Source: CAYWVO01 sp964461835 (lineage in GTDB: Bacteria > Zixibacteria > MSB-5A5 > WJJR01 > JAJRUJ01). Taken from it: a stretch of DNA of 64,000 nucleotides. The position numbers were made by a program, and so were the translations under genes. The DNA lies in contig CAYWVO010000015.1 in assembly GCA_964461835.1 (NCBI GenBank), positions 1 to 64,000 on the forward strand. Direction: 5' to 3'. Shown one piece after another: positions 51,614 to 60,263 of the stretch. A model generated the notes under the pieces. The model did no database searches, was not told the origin of the DNA, and was given only the letters and a program-made list of their open reading frames with translations. Position 1 is the first letter of the stretch. Each line of letters opens with the position of its first letter.

Positions 51614-51964
51614 ACACCAAAACGCCTGGCCACGATGGTCGGACAACTTGCCCTCGAAAAAAAAGCCAATGACATTTGCATTTTAGATTTACGGAGTATC
51701 TCTCCGGTGGCGGATTTTTTCGTGATTTGTACCGCGGACGCCGAAATCCATGCTGCAGCAGTCGCCGATTTTATCGTCGAACAGCTCCGTGAAAAGGGAA
51801 TCACGATTCGCCACGTCGAAGGCCGTGGCACCAGTGGGTGGGTCGTTATCGACTGTATCCAGGTCATCATCCACATTTTCTTGGAAAAAATCCGCGAGTT
51901 CTATAGCCTGGAACGACTCTGGGGCGATGCGCCCAAGACGGTCGTGAACGATCACATCGGGTAA
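51611..51964 (+). CDS. rsfS: Ribosomal silencing factor RsfS (apparent ATT start)
   Basis: 117 residues if initiated at ATT 51611. RsfS binds ribosomal protein uL14 and blocks subunit joining in slow growth. The family core is clear: EKKANDICILDLRSIS, VADFFVICTADAEIHAAAVAD, RHVEG, GWVVIDC, VIIHIF and YSLERLWGDA. The family normally has an N-terminal helix of about 10 residues before the EKKA segment; only the ATT start supplies it (TPKRLATMVGQLALEKKA). The ATG at 51635 would cut the helix and lacks a ribosome binding site. AUU starts are known for infC and allow control by initiation factor 3; a base-call error (ATG to ATT) is the alternative. Confidence 0.88.
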   Translation: MTPKRLATMVGQLALEKKANDICILDLRSISPVADFFVICTADAEIHAAAVADFIVEQLREKGITIRHVEGRGTSGWVVIDCIQVIIHIFLEKIREFYSLERLWGDAPKTVVNDHIG

Positions 51965-52034
51965 CATCCATCGCTGCCGCCCCGACGCTGAAGAAAATCG
52001 AAATAAAATTCATATTGTAAGGAGGTCGATGTCA

Positions 52035-53282
52035 ATGGACATCATTGAACTGAAGACCAAGACGATCGCCGAACTCCTCGAGATTGCTGAAACCCTGGAT
52101 ATACCCGGCGTCTCGGGGCTGCGGAAACAGGAATTAATTTTCAAAATCCTGGAGGCCAACACCGAGAAAGATGGCCTGATCTTTGCCGAAGGGGTACTGG
52201 AGATTCTGGAAGAGGGATACGGATTCCTCCGCTCACCGGATTACAACTATTTGCCGGGGCCGGATGATATTTATGTCTCGCCTTCCCAGATCAAGCGGTT
52301 TGACCTGAGCACTGGGGACACGGTTTCCGGCCAGGTCCGCCCCCCCAAAGACACCGAGCGGTATTTCGCCCTTTTGAAGATCGAAGCAGTGAATCTGGAA
52401 AATCCGGATGTCGCCAAGAACAAGACCCTCTTCGATAACTTGACCCCGCTCTATCCACAGGATAAGTTCAACTTGGAAGACGGCACCCGGGATCCCTCGA
52501 CCCGCATCATGGACCTGCTTACGCCGATCGGCGCCGGACAACGGGCGATGATCGTCTCGCCGCCCAAAGCCGGGAAGACCATGCTGCTGCAAAAGGTCGC
52601 CAACTCGATCACCGCCAACCATGCGGAAGTGAAGCTCATTGTCCTGTTGATCGATGAGCGGCCGGAAGAAGTCACCGATATGAAGCGGTCGGTCAAGGGA
52701 GAGGTCATCTCCTCGACCTTTGACGAACCGGCGGAACGGCATGTGCAGGTCGCCAAAATGGTGATTGAGAAGGCCAAGCGGCTCGTGGAACACCGGCAAG
52801 ATGTCGTAATTCTCTTGGACTCGATTACCCGCCTCGCCCGTGCCCATAACGCGGTGGTCCCGCACTCCGGGAAAATTCTCTCGGGGGGTGTGGACGCAAA
52901 CGCGCTGCAAAAACCGAAACGGTTCTTCGGCGCCGCCCGGAATATCGAGGAGGGAGGATCCCTGACCATCGTTGCCACCGCACTGGTTGAGACCGGCTCG
53001 CGGATGGACGAAGTTATCTTTGAGGAGTTCAAAGGCACGGGCAACATGGAGATGGTGCTCGATCGCCGGCTGTTCAACCGGCGAATCTTCCCGGCCATCG
53101 ATTTGAACCGCTCCTCCACTCGGAAAGAGGAGTTGCTGCTCGAACAGGATGTGTTGACCAAGACCTGGGTCTTGCGGAAATTCCTCTCGGAGATGAACCC
53201 GGTTGAAGGAATGGAATTCCTTCTCGATCGATTGAACAAGACCAAGACCAATGAGCAATTCCTGATGTCGATGAAGGACTGA
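52035..53282 (+). CDS. rho: Transcription termination factor Rho
   Basis: 415 residues. Hexameric RNA-dependent ATPase that ends transcription. N-terminal Rho_N helices (ELLEIAETLDIPGVSGLRKQ), the RNA-binding cold-shock-like domain (EGVLEILEEGYGFLRSPDYNYLPGPDDIYVS, given by core GFLR and DDIYVS) and the ATPase domain (Walker A PPKAGKTMLL, LIDERPEEVTDM, DSITRLARA, arginine-finger region GSRMDEVIFEEFKGTGNME). AGGAGG at 52020-52025 favours the ATG at 52035; the ATG at 52029 is only 3 bases away. No long N-terminal insertion. Confidence 0.97.
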   Translation: MDIIELKTKTIAELLEIAETLDIPGVSGLRKQELIFKILEANTEKDGLIFAEGVLEILEEGYGFLRSPDYNYLPGPDDIYVSPSQIKRFDLSTGDTVSGQVRPPKDTERYFALLKIEAVNLENPDVAKNKTLFDNLTPLYPQDKFNLEDGTRDPSTRIMDLLTPIGAGQRAMIVSPPKAGKTMLLQKVANSITANHAEVKLIVLLIDERPEEVTDMKRSVKGEVISSTFDEPAERHVQVAKMVIEKAKRLVEHRQDVVILLDSITRLARAHNAVVPHSGKILSGGVDANALQKPKRFFGAARNIEEGGSLTIVATALVETGSRMDEVIFEEFKGTGNMEMVLDRRLFNRRIFPAIDLNRSSTRKEELLLEQDVLTKTWVLRKFLSEMNPVEGMEFLLDRLNKTKTNEQFLMSMKD

Positions 53283-53324
53283 TTTCGCGACTCCCGTACA
53301 ACCGCGCAGGATGAGGGATTTCCT

Positions 53325-54035
53325 ATGGCGCAACCTGTAGCCGCATTGCAGGCGGCGGAGATCGGCTGGAAGCGAGCATCCCTGCTTACCGACGTCTCCC
53401 TCGAATTTACTCCCGGCACCTTTACCGTGATCACTGGCGGCCCGGGTTCCGGCAAGTCTCTGCTATTACGTACGCTTTGGGGTGGTGTACCTCCCCGGAG
53501 CGGGAGCTGTATCAGCAACGGCGCCAAACTCACCCGTTCCAGTAAACGGGCGTGGCGCTGTTGGCGACGGCAGCTAGGTATTGTGGCCGACGATTTTCCA
53601 CTCTTCTCCCACTGGAGTGTCTTTGATAACCTGGCCGTAGCCCTGGCGTCAAGTGTCGGGCTTTCACGTAAGGTGTTGACCAATCGCGTATTCAATGAGC
53701 TGCGTGCCTGGGGTTTGTTGGAACTGCGCGATCGGCGGGCCGACACACTCGCGGGGATGCACCAACGGCTTGTGAAGCTGGCGCGCGCCTTTGTCCGCCG
53801 ACCAAAGCTGGCATTGCTCGATGACCCGCTTGCCGGGTTTACCGCCGAGGAATGTGCTAATCTGGTGCGCATTACCCGCCACCATGTCCTGGCGGGAACC
53901 GCGGTGTGTCTGGTCACACGCGAGTGGCGGCATTCGCTGATTGCCACCGATAGAGTCTTTGAAATAACTGATGGTACCCTGCGGCAGATTCACGGAATGC
54001 AGGCACCGAAGGCGGAATCAGCTCAAGCCGGGTAA
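53325..54035 (+). CDS. ftsE: FtsE-like ABC ATPase with degenerate catalytic motifs
   Basis: 236 residues; identity as FtsE rests on fold plus direct linkage to ftsX and envC. Walker A is intact (GGPGSGKS, 38-45). The other motifs are altered: the Q-loop reads GIVADDFPLF where FtsE has GVVFQDFRLL (Gln lost), the signature reads LAGMHQRLVKLARA instead of LSGGEQQRVAIARA, Walker B is LALLDDPLAG (catalytic Glu replaced by Asp), and the H-loop position has VTREWR where His is expected. ATP may be bound but hydrolysis is doubtful. FtsEX normally uses ATP cycling to pull on EnvC and activate amidases at the septum. Starts 42 bases after rho. Confidence 0.85.
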   Translation: MAQPVAALQAAEIGWKRASLLTDVSLEFTPGTFTVITGGPGSGKSLLLRTLWGGVPPRSGSCISNGAKLTRSSKRAWRCWRRQLGIVADDFPLFSHWSVFDNLAVALASSVGLSRKVLTNRVFNELRAWGLLELRDRRADTLAGMHQRLVKLARAFVRRPKLALLDDPLAGFTAEECANLVRITRHHVLAGTAVCLVTREWRHSLIATDRVFEITDGTLRQIHGMQAPKAESAQAG

Positions 54036-54040
54036 TTGCG

Positions 54041-54892
54041 ATGTGGCGATATATATCCAGAGACCTTTTTAGTGCAAATCGTTCGCGATATCTGATTGCG
54101 GCGTTGCTGGTACTGGTGATTACCGCCGGACTGGTCACCACCGATCTTTTGCTCAAACGAATCACCACCGGGTCGGACTGGTGGGCGGAACGGTTCGCCG
54201 ATTCATACATCGAGGTATACCTGACATCGGAAACCCCCGTTGACGATACGCAGGCTTTGCGGTCCGCGCTGGGTAATGATTCCCGCATCGCTACGGCCGT
54301 CTTCGTTTCGGCCGATGATGCCCGCCGCGAAGCCGAACAATATCTTGGGTCGATCGTTTTCTCCCGGCTGCCGGATAATCCCCTGCCGTCCTCGATTCGC
54401 CTGTATCTCGACCGCTCCGCCCGTTCCCTTGAAACAATCGAGCAATTGACCGATTCACTGGCGGTACTGCCCGTGGTCAGTGAGATCACCTATCCTCGCG
54501 AACACCTCGAATTATATACTCAGGGCAAAACCTTGTTGGCAGATTATCAACTAATGGTGAATACCGCCGCGCTCGGCTGGGTGGGGCTGGTTGTTTTTAT
54601 TGGGATGCTTCTCTTGCGGCGTTCGCAGCTGGTGCACAATGACATCTGGTGGTACTTGGGTGTCGGGCCGGGCATTTTGCGAGGCTTCGCGCTGCTGGAG
54701 GGTTTTGTCCTCGCCGCCGTGAGTGCGGTCGCAGCACGTCTCGTCATGGCGTTGGTGAGTGATACGCCGGCTCTAATCTCCATCGCAAATATTCGCGCCG
54801 GATGGATTACACTCCCGCTCGCCGCCGGTCTTATCGGCGGTATCGCCGGTTGGTTGGGTCAGCAGCTTAAACAGCACACCTTGAGTGGGTAA
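54041..54892 (+). CDS. ftsX: Cell-division permease FtsX
   Basis: 283 residues with four predicted membrane helices (about 20-40, 172-190, 208-232, 247-268) and a large periplasmic loop between helices 1 and 2 containing SDWWAERFADSYIEVYLTSETP, cited by its core E-V-Y-L. The layout is that of FtsX. It follows ftsE by 5 bases and precedes envC. FtsX passes the signal to the coiled coil of EnvC. Confidence 0.9.
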   Translation: MWRYISRDLFSANRSRYLIAALLVLVITAGLVTTDLLLKRITTGSDWWAERFADSYIEVYLTSETPVDDTQALRSALGNDSRIATAVFVSADDARREAEQYLGSIVFSRLPDNPLPSSIRLYLDRSARSLETIEQLTDSLAVLPVVSEITYPREHLELYTQGKTLLADYQLMVNTAALGWVGLVVFIGMLLLRRSQLVHNDIWWYLGVGPGILRGFALLEGFVLAAVSAVAARLVMALVSDTPALISIANIRAGWITLPLAAGLIGGIAGWLGQQLKQHTLSG

Positions 54893-54946
54893 ATGATGCC
54901 GATTTGCTCGGGATATGACTGATCACCTGACAATGTAACGCTTAGT

Positions 54947-56110
54947 ATGATCGTACGATTCGTGAGAATTATCATTCTTTTGCTTTTAGCTTCCCACGGC
55001 GGTATTAGTTCGGGGAACGCACAAACTGCCGACCCAGCAGATCACCGGGAAGCCCAGCAAGCGTTGGAAAACATCGAGAAACAACTTGAGGAAACGACAA
55101 CCCAAATAGAAGACCTGCGTCAGCGGGAAAAAGACGCAATCTCCAAAGCCCGCGCACTCCGGGAAGAAATTGAAATCACCGACCAGGTCCGCACGAAGCT
55201 GGACCGACGGTACAATCAGATATCGCGGCAACTGTCCACTCACGAAAAACAGATTCGCAAACTGGAAGAATGGAACTTAGTCCAGCAGGAGATTCTCTCC
55301 CGGATCCTGGCGACCTCCTACAAAAAACGGACCTGGTCAGCAGACCAGGGGCATCCGCTCGGTATCCCCAGTGAAGATTTGCGCCGCTTGACCCTGGCCC
55401 GACACGCAACCGCTGCGCAGGGGGAGTTCTGTGAGGCGTTGGCGGATTCCCTGGCTGGAGAGACCGGCCGTTATCATACGCTGCGCAACACACAGGAACA
55501 GGTGCGGGGCGCGGTGGCGGATAAGAATAAAGTGAAAGAACAGGCCGAACGCCAGTTGGCCCAGTCCGAACGGCAGGCGTTTGCCATCCGGCAACAGCGG
55601 GCACAGGAACTGGATGAGTTCGAGCGTATCCAGCGCGAAGCTCAGATGTTTGCCGAATTGATCGATCGACTCACCGAACTGCCCGAAGTTCGGCGGGTGT
55701 TGGATTACGATTTCCCTGCCTGGAAAGGCAGAGTCCACTGGCCGCTGGAGGGTGAAGTGAAATCGACGGTGGGTCGCAAAATTGACCGGCAGCGATTGAC
55801 TGAAACGTTCGAAACCGGAATGTTCATTGCGGGTGAGCCGGGGGCGGCGGTGGTCAATGCTGCTGATGGCGAAGTCGCGTTTGCCGGACGGCGACGCGGC
55901 TTGGGCAATGTCGTCATTGTCGGTCATGGCAGCGATTACTTTTCGGTCTTTGCCCACTTGGACCATGTGGCGGTGATCGTGGGGGCGGTCGTCTACGCCG
56001 GCGACGAGATCGGCACGGTCGGTAATTCGCATCCCCGGTTCGGTCCCGGAATCCTCTTTGAACTTCGCCACGGCCGTGAAGTCCTGGACCCACTGGAGTG
56101 GCTGAAGTGA
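54947..56110 (+). CDS. envC: EnvC-like murein hydrolase activator (degenerate LytM)
   Basis: 387 residues. Signal peptide 1-26, long coiled coil about 30-240 (heptad-rich, with EQLEETTTQIEDL-like segments) and a C-terminal M23/LytM domain at about 265-387. The zinc-site His-x-x-x-Asp at the LytM start is not present (FETGMFIAGEPG region) and only one His-rich strand remains (VGHGSDYFSVFAHLDH), so it should not be an active peptidase but an activator, as for E. coli EnvC. With ftsE-ftsX upstream it forms the septal amidase-activation set. Its stop overlaps the holB start by 4 bases (GTGA). Confidence 0.9.
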   Translation: MIVRFVRIIILLLLASHGGISSGNAQTADPADHREAQQALENIEKQLEETTTQIEDLRQREKDAISKARALREEIEITDQVRTKLDRRYNQISRQLSTHEKQIRKLEEWNLVQQEILSRILATSYKKRTWSADQGHPLGIPSEDLRRLTLARHATAAQGEFCEALADSLAGETGRYHTLRNTQEQVRGAVADKNKVKEQAERQLAQSERQAFAIRQQRAQELDEFERIQREAQMFAELIDRLTELPEVRRVLDYDFPAWKGRVHWPLEGEVKSTVGRKIDRQRLTETFETGMFIAGEPGAAVVNAADGEVAFAGRRRGLGNVVIVGHGSDYFSVFAHLDHVAVIVGAVVYAGDEIGTVGNSHPRFGPGILFELRHGREVLDPLEWLK

Positions 56111-57240
56111 GCACACTTTCGGTGTTCGAGGTGCAACCGGTCGCCATGCGCATTTTGCAGGCGGCGACTGAACGAGACCGCATCAGTCACGCCTACTTGT
56201 TTCACGGACCGGAGGGAACCGGCAAGTGGCAAGCGGCACACACTCTGGCCCGCTGGCTATTGTGCCCGGAGGCCGCCTATAGTCCTTCCTGCGAGTGTGC
56301 CGTATGCCGTCGCATCGAACGATATCAGCATCCCGATGTCCATTGGATACTGCCCCTCGTTACCAGTGAAAAGGCTGCTGGGAGCGACGAAAAAGCCACC
56401 GAGGAACACCAGCAGCTCCTCGATTGCAAACGCGCCGATCCCTGGGCTGTGTTAAACTACCCACGACGGCCGTATATCACCGCAAAGCGAATTCGCAATC
56501 TGCAATCTGAGTTGGCCCGCACCGCCGTGGAGGGGGGGCGGAAGATTGGCGTCATCATCAACGCCGAACATCTCCGTCAAGATGTACAGTCAATCCTGTT
56601 GAAGACGATAGAGGAACCCCCGCGCGATACACATCTCATTCTCACCACCAACGAAAGAAGCACTCTTTTGCCCACAATCCTCTCCCGCTGCCAACGCGTG
56701 CGTTTTGCGCCGCTGTCACAGGCAGTGCTTACCGACCAGTTGGCAGCAACGGCTGCCGACACGGAAGAAATTCCCTTAGCAGTGACCTTGGCCGGGGGCA
56801 GCCTGACCCGTGCCGGCGGGAATTTGACCGAAGAGGGTATCCTGTGGCGTAATACCGCCTGGGCACTGCTGCGGATCGCGATCCTCGGCACCCCGGAGGA
56901 TTTACTGGCAAATCTGGACGAAGTACTGCGCCGGCGACCCGACATGCCGGTCATGCTGAGATTTGTGGATGTCTGGAATTATGGGATTCATCGGGTCCTG
57001 GTACACCGTCAACGGACCGCTGAATCCACGGATTACGACCCATTGGACGACGCCCTGTTCGCAGGTTACCGGCGTTTGGGTGTCGTCCGTGCGGCGCTGA
57101 ACGGCAATGTAACCCCCCGGGTTGCGCTGGCGGCCGCGATGCTTGAGGTGCAGTCGCGGCTGGCTCCTTTTCGTCGGCAGGTCGCCGACTGGTTCCCGGA
57201 AACCATAACCGCGACCCTGCCGGCACCGGTGGCAAAGTAA
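56107..57240 (+). CDS. holB: DNA polymerase III delta-prime subunit
   Basis: 377 residues from the GTG at 56107, overlapping the envC stop; GTG 56098 is an alternative. Clamp-loader AAA+ features: P-loop HGPEGTGKW at about 31-39, a four-Cys zinc knuckle (CPEAAYSPSCECAVC), IKTIEEPP-like LLKTIEEPP and the SRC motif ILSRCQ. Delta-prime normally lacks ATPase activity but here the P-loop GxxGxGK is intact, as in many non-enteric bacteria. About 50 residues longer than the E. coli protein. Confidence 0.9.
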   Translation: MSTLSVFEVQPVAMRILQAATERDRISHAYLFHGPEGTGKWQAAHTLARWLLCPEAAYSPSCECAVCRRIERYQHPDVHWILPLVTSEKAAGSDEKATEEHQQLLDCKRADPWAVLNYPRRPYITAKRIRNLQSELARTAVEGGRKIGVIINAEHLRQDVQSILLKTIEEPPRDTHLILTTNERSTLLPTILSRCQRVRFAPLSQAVLTDQLAATAADTEEIPLAVTLAGGSLTRAGGNLTEEGILWRNTAWALLRIAILGTPEDLLANLDEVLRRRPDMPVMLRFVDVWNYGIHRVLVHRQRTAESTDYDPLDDALFAGYRRLGVVRAALNGNVTPRVALAAAMLEVQSRLAPFRRQVADWFPETITATLPAPVAK

Positions 57241-57312
57241 CTCTCCCGTATTCAACAGGATATCAGATGCTGTCAACATCCCACCCGGGTTGACAAGGAA
57301 TCGCAAAATGAC

Positions 57313-57339
57313 TTGCCGAGACCGATAACGGTGTATAAC
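57313..57339 (+). promoter_or_regulatory. Possible promoter for the TPR protein gene
   Basis: TTGCCG, a 15-base spacer and TATAAC (57334-57339). The -10 is good; spacer is short. A second TTGACA at 57290-57295 lies just upstream. Confidence 0.25.
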
Positions 57340-57408
57340 ATGGTGGAAATCTTTTGCCGATAGGAGGAATGTCGGCACTAAGTCGTTGGGCGATAAAGGG
57401 AGAGAAAA

Positions 57409-58779
57409 ATGAAACAGCGTTTGGTAGTTTTAGGGTTGTTGGTAGTACTCGCGGCAATCTGGTATACTCCAACACTGGCAGAAATCGATTGTGAACGACG
57501 GCTACAGGCGAGTGTATATACACAGTCAGCTAAAATTGCACTGAAAAACAAAGATTATAAACGGGCGGAAGAGAACTTGCGATGCTGCCTGATACATTAT
57601 CCGAAGAACTACCAGGCACACTTCCTGATGGGCGCGATCTGGGGCGACAAAGGCCAGATTGACAGCATGGTGTATGAGTTTAACCTGGCCCGTGAATACG
57701 CCGGCGACAAACTGAAGAAAATCAAAGAAGAGATGGAAGATATCGAGTTCTCCCTCTGGGAGAAAGCGTTCAACTCCGGGGTCGAATACATCAATATTGC
57801 CGACTCCCTGGAAGCCCAGGCGGCGGAGACCGAAGATGCCGAGACCGGCAATGAATTGCGCACGAAAGCGAACAAGGCCCTCGAACTGGCGTCCAGCGAT
57901 TTTCGTGACTGCACTTTGATCAAACCAAAGGAATTCCGCGGTTGGTTTAACCTGGGACTGGCCTACGACCGCATGCGTGACTATGAGACCGCGGCGGAAA
58001 AGTATCGCATTTCCGAAGAAAAATTTCATCGGAATACCTTGCAGGACAGTACCACGGACTTCTATGACACCACCCTGTTCTACACGGCCGAGGGTGCAGA
58101 GACCGAACTGTTCAAGGAAATCAAGAAGAAATACAAAAAGCTCAAAGAGGACATCCGCAATCGGTATAAAGGTCTCTTGACGGCGCTGGGCGGCGTATAT
58201 TTTGAACTAGGAGAATATGAAAAAACTATTGCCCTCTTCCGCCGGATGTTGGGCTTCTATGAAGAAGATCTCTCGGCGCTGGAGTATATCGGCAGCTCCT
58301 ATTCCCAATTGGGCGATAATGAAGAAGCCCTGAAATGGACGGAACTTATTATCAAGAAAAACCCCGATGATAAGGACCGCCTCTACAACGTTGGCGCCCA
58401 CTACTTCAACGCAGCGATCGAAAAAAAACGGGAGTTCGAAGCACGATTACGCGAACAAATGCAGGGATCCGAAGATCCCAATATTGTACAGGCGGTGGAG
58501 AGCGCGAAAGCCGATTATGTCACCAGCTTCGAAAATGGTTTGCGCTTTATCAACCGGGTTCTCGAACTGGATCCAGAGGATGAAGAGACGTGGCGAATCA
58601 AAGCCTTTTCACTGTTTTTGCTGGAACGCTGCGACGAAGCCAAGCCGGTCCTGAAACAGGCGATGGAGATGATGCCGGAAGATAAAGCACTCTGTCAAAT
58701 GCTGGCCGAATGTTATCGCAAGGAAGGTGATGTGGAAACAGTCCTCCGCCTGACCAAAGAATGTGAACTGGGGAAATAA
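57409..58779 (+). CDS. Exported TPR-repeat protein
   Basis: 456 residues. Signal peptide 1-24 (ends PTLAE). At least five TPR-like helical pairs are visible: IALKNKDYKRAEENLRCCL (about 43-61), WFNLGLAYDRMRDYETAAEKY, ALGGVYFELGEYEKTIALF, EYIGSSYSQLGDNEEALKW and WRIKAFSLFLLERCDEAKPVL. Between them are charged coiled-coil stretches (KEIKKKYKKLKEDI, KKREFEARLREQMQG). Such periplasmic TPR proteins are usually assembly or scaffold proteins. Function unknown. GGGAGAG lies 5 bases before the ATG, and a strong terminator follows. Confidence 0.85.
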   Translation: MKQRLVVLGLLVVLAAIWYTPTLAEIDCERRLQASVYTQSAKIALKNKDYKRAEENLRCCLIHYPKNYQAHFLMGAIWGDKGQIDSMVYEFNLAREYAGDKLKKIKEEMEDIEFSLWEKAFNSGVEYINIADSLEAQAAETEDAETGNELRTKANKALELASSDFRDCTLIKPKEFRGWFNLGLAYDRMRDYETAAEKYRISEEKFHRNTLQDSTTDFYDTTLFYTAEGAETELFKEIKKKYKKLKEDIRNRYKGLLTALGGVYFELGEYEKTIALFRRMLGFYEEDLSALEYIGSSYSQLGDNEEALKWTELIIKKNPDDKDRLYNVGAHYFNAAIEKKREFEARLREQMQGSEDPNIVQAVESAKADYVTSFENGLRFINRVLELDPEDEETWRIKAFSLFLLERCDEAKPVLKQAMEMMPEDKALCQMLAECYRKEGDVETVLRLTKECELGK

Positions 58780-58804
58780 CTCACCGCTGATATGGCGACG
58801 ATGG

Positions 58805-58833
58805 AACTCCCCGCTAGCTGCGGGGAGTTTTTT
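58805..58833. terminator. Bidirectional terminator between TPR gene and sigma-54 regulator
   Basis: Perfect 10-bp stem AACTCCCCGC/GCGGGGAGTT (58805-58814 / 58820-58829), loop TAGCT, T-run 58828-58833 on the plus strand. The stem overlaps the stop and last codons of the convergent minus-strand gene, so the same hairpin may end both transcripts. Confidence 0.85.
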
Positions 58834-60253
58834 CATTGGCGCCCAATCCCCATTCGATGATGCGATTACGCAGGGTCTGGCGCGACATGCCAAGTAACTT
58901 TGCCGCCCGCACCTGATTCCCCTCACAGTACGCCAACGCTCGTTCAACCAACAGCTTTTCCAACGTGGGCATCAACTGAATGTTTTCATCCTGCTGATGT
59001 TCCTCGGCTAGTCTGGTAAATACCGGTTCGATCAATTGGGCGACGGACTCGCGATCGGCAGCGGCCGCGGCTGGTTCCTCGACCGGGACGGCATCGCCGA
59101 ACGACACCGCCTCCGGCAGGAGCAAATCGCCCGTGGTAACCACGACGGCCCGCTTGATAACATTCTCCAACTCCCGGACATTCCCGGGCCAGGCGTATTC
59201 CTGCAATTTTTGAAAAACCTCTTCCGGCACCGTCTGGATGTTTTTGCCCAGTTCACGATTGAAGCGCGAGATAAAATACTCCGTGAGGGGCCGAATATCC
59301 TCCGGCCGCTCACGCAACGGCGCCAGGCGGATATTGAAAACACTCAGGCGGAAAAACAAATCTTCCCGGAACGCTCCGTCCTTGATTTGCTCGACCAGCT
59401 TGCGATTGGTGGCGGCAATAATCCGAACATCCGCGTGTAAGGTTTCCGTACCCCCGACCCGCTCAAAGGTCCCGTCCTGGAGCAACCGCAGAATTTTGGC
59501 CTGCAGCATCAGGCTCATATCAGCAATTTCATCCAGGAGCACAGTGCCGCCTTGCGCTTGTTCAAACTTGCCGATCTTGCGATGATCCGCCGAAGTGAAG
59601 GCGCCGCGCTCATAGCCGAACAATTCACTTTCCAGCAACGTGTCCGGAATTGCCGCACAGTTAATTGCCAGAAACGGATTATCCGCCCGGCGGGAGTGGT
59701 TATAGATGGCACGAGCGACTAATTCCTTACCGGTGCCCGATTCTCCTTCAATCAGCACCGCCACATCGGACGTGGCCACGCGACCAATTTGCTTGTACAC
59801 TTCCTGCATCGGCTTGGACTGGCCGATGAGCATCTGGCCTTTCCACTCCTCCATCGCCGAGGGCTGCCAGCCGACCGGTTCTGACATGAGGCGATGCGCG
59901 GCGAGCGCATTTTCGGTCAAGGTCTTGACCCGGCCAGGTTCGAACGGTTTCAGAATAAAATCGAAAGCCCCCTGCTTGACGGCATTGATCGCCGTGTCGG
60001 TGGTGCCGAACGCGGTCATAATCACCACCGGAATCTTGCGGGTTTTTCTCTGAATGTGTTCAAGCGTTTCCAGGCCGCTTATGCCGGGCATCTTGATATC
60101 GAGAAAAATGAGATCAGGCTCAGTGTGTTTGAGTTTTTCCAGAGCCTCTTCGCCGGATGCAGCCTCGATAATTTCGTATTTCTCCGTTCCCAGCAGCCGC
60201 CGAAAGGAGAACCGCAGGTTTTTATCATCATCGACGACCATGATACGCGCCAT
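58814..60253 (-). CDS. Sigma-54-dependent response regulator (NtrC family)
   Basis: 479 residues from the ATG at 60253; the ORF continues 28 codons upstream without a family match. Receiver domain 1-120 with acidic pocket VVDDDK and phospho-Asp52 in FLDIKMPG. Central AAA+ domain with Walker A EGESGTGKE, Walker B GGTVLLDEIADM, second-region REDLFFRLSVF and an arginine-finger helix. The sigma-54 contact loop reads GAFTSA at 217-222 where GAFTGA is canonical. A Fis-type HTH ends the protein (RAAKLLGMSRQTLRNRI). Pairs with the kinase gene 10 bases upstream. Confidence 0.93.
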   Translation of the reverse strand: MARIMVVDDDKNLRFSFRRLLGTEKYEIIEAASGEEALEKLKHTEPDLIFLDIKMPGISGLETLEHIQRKTRKIPVVIMTAFGTTDTAINAVKQGAFDFILKPFEPGRVKTLTENALAAHRLMSEPVGWQPSAMEEWKGQMLIGQSKPMQEVYKQIGRVATSDVAVLIEGESGTGKELVARAIYNHSRRADNPFLAINCAAIPDTLLESELFGYERGAFTSADHRKIGKFEQAQGGTVLLDEIADMSLMLQAKILRLLQDGTFERVGGTETLHADVRIIAATNRKLVEQIKDGAFREDLFFRLSVFNIRLAPLRERPEDIRPLTEYFISRFNRELGKNIQTVPEEVFQKLQEYAWPGNVRELENVIKRAVVVTTGDLLLPEAVSFGDAVPVEEPAAAAADRESVAQLIEPVFTRLAEEHQQDENIQLMPTLEKLLVERALAYCEGNQVRAAKLLGMSRQTLRNRIIEWGLGANEKTPRS

Positions 60254-60263
60254 AGAGCTATCC

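Noticed and set aside
52233..53947. Two long minus-strand frames across rho and ftsE
   Set aside because: They are shadows of rho and ftsE, which match known families in the other direction; no start signal or family match on the minus strand.
57368..57500. ATG with AGGAGG directly before it, giving a short frame overlapping the TPR gene start
   Set aside because: The spacing is about one base, too short for initiation, and the product is not hydrophobic, not conserved-looking and overlaps the TPR gene signal peptide.
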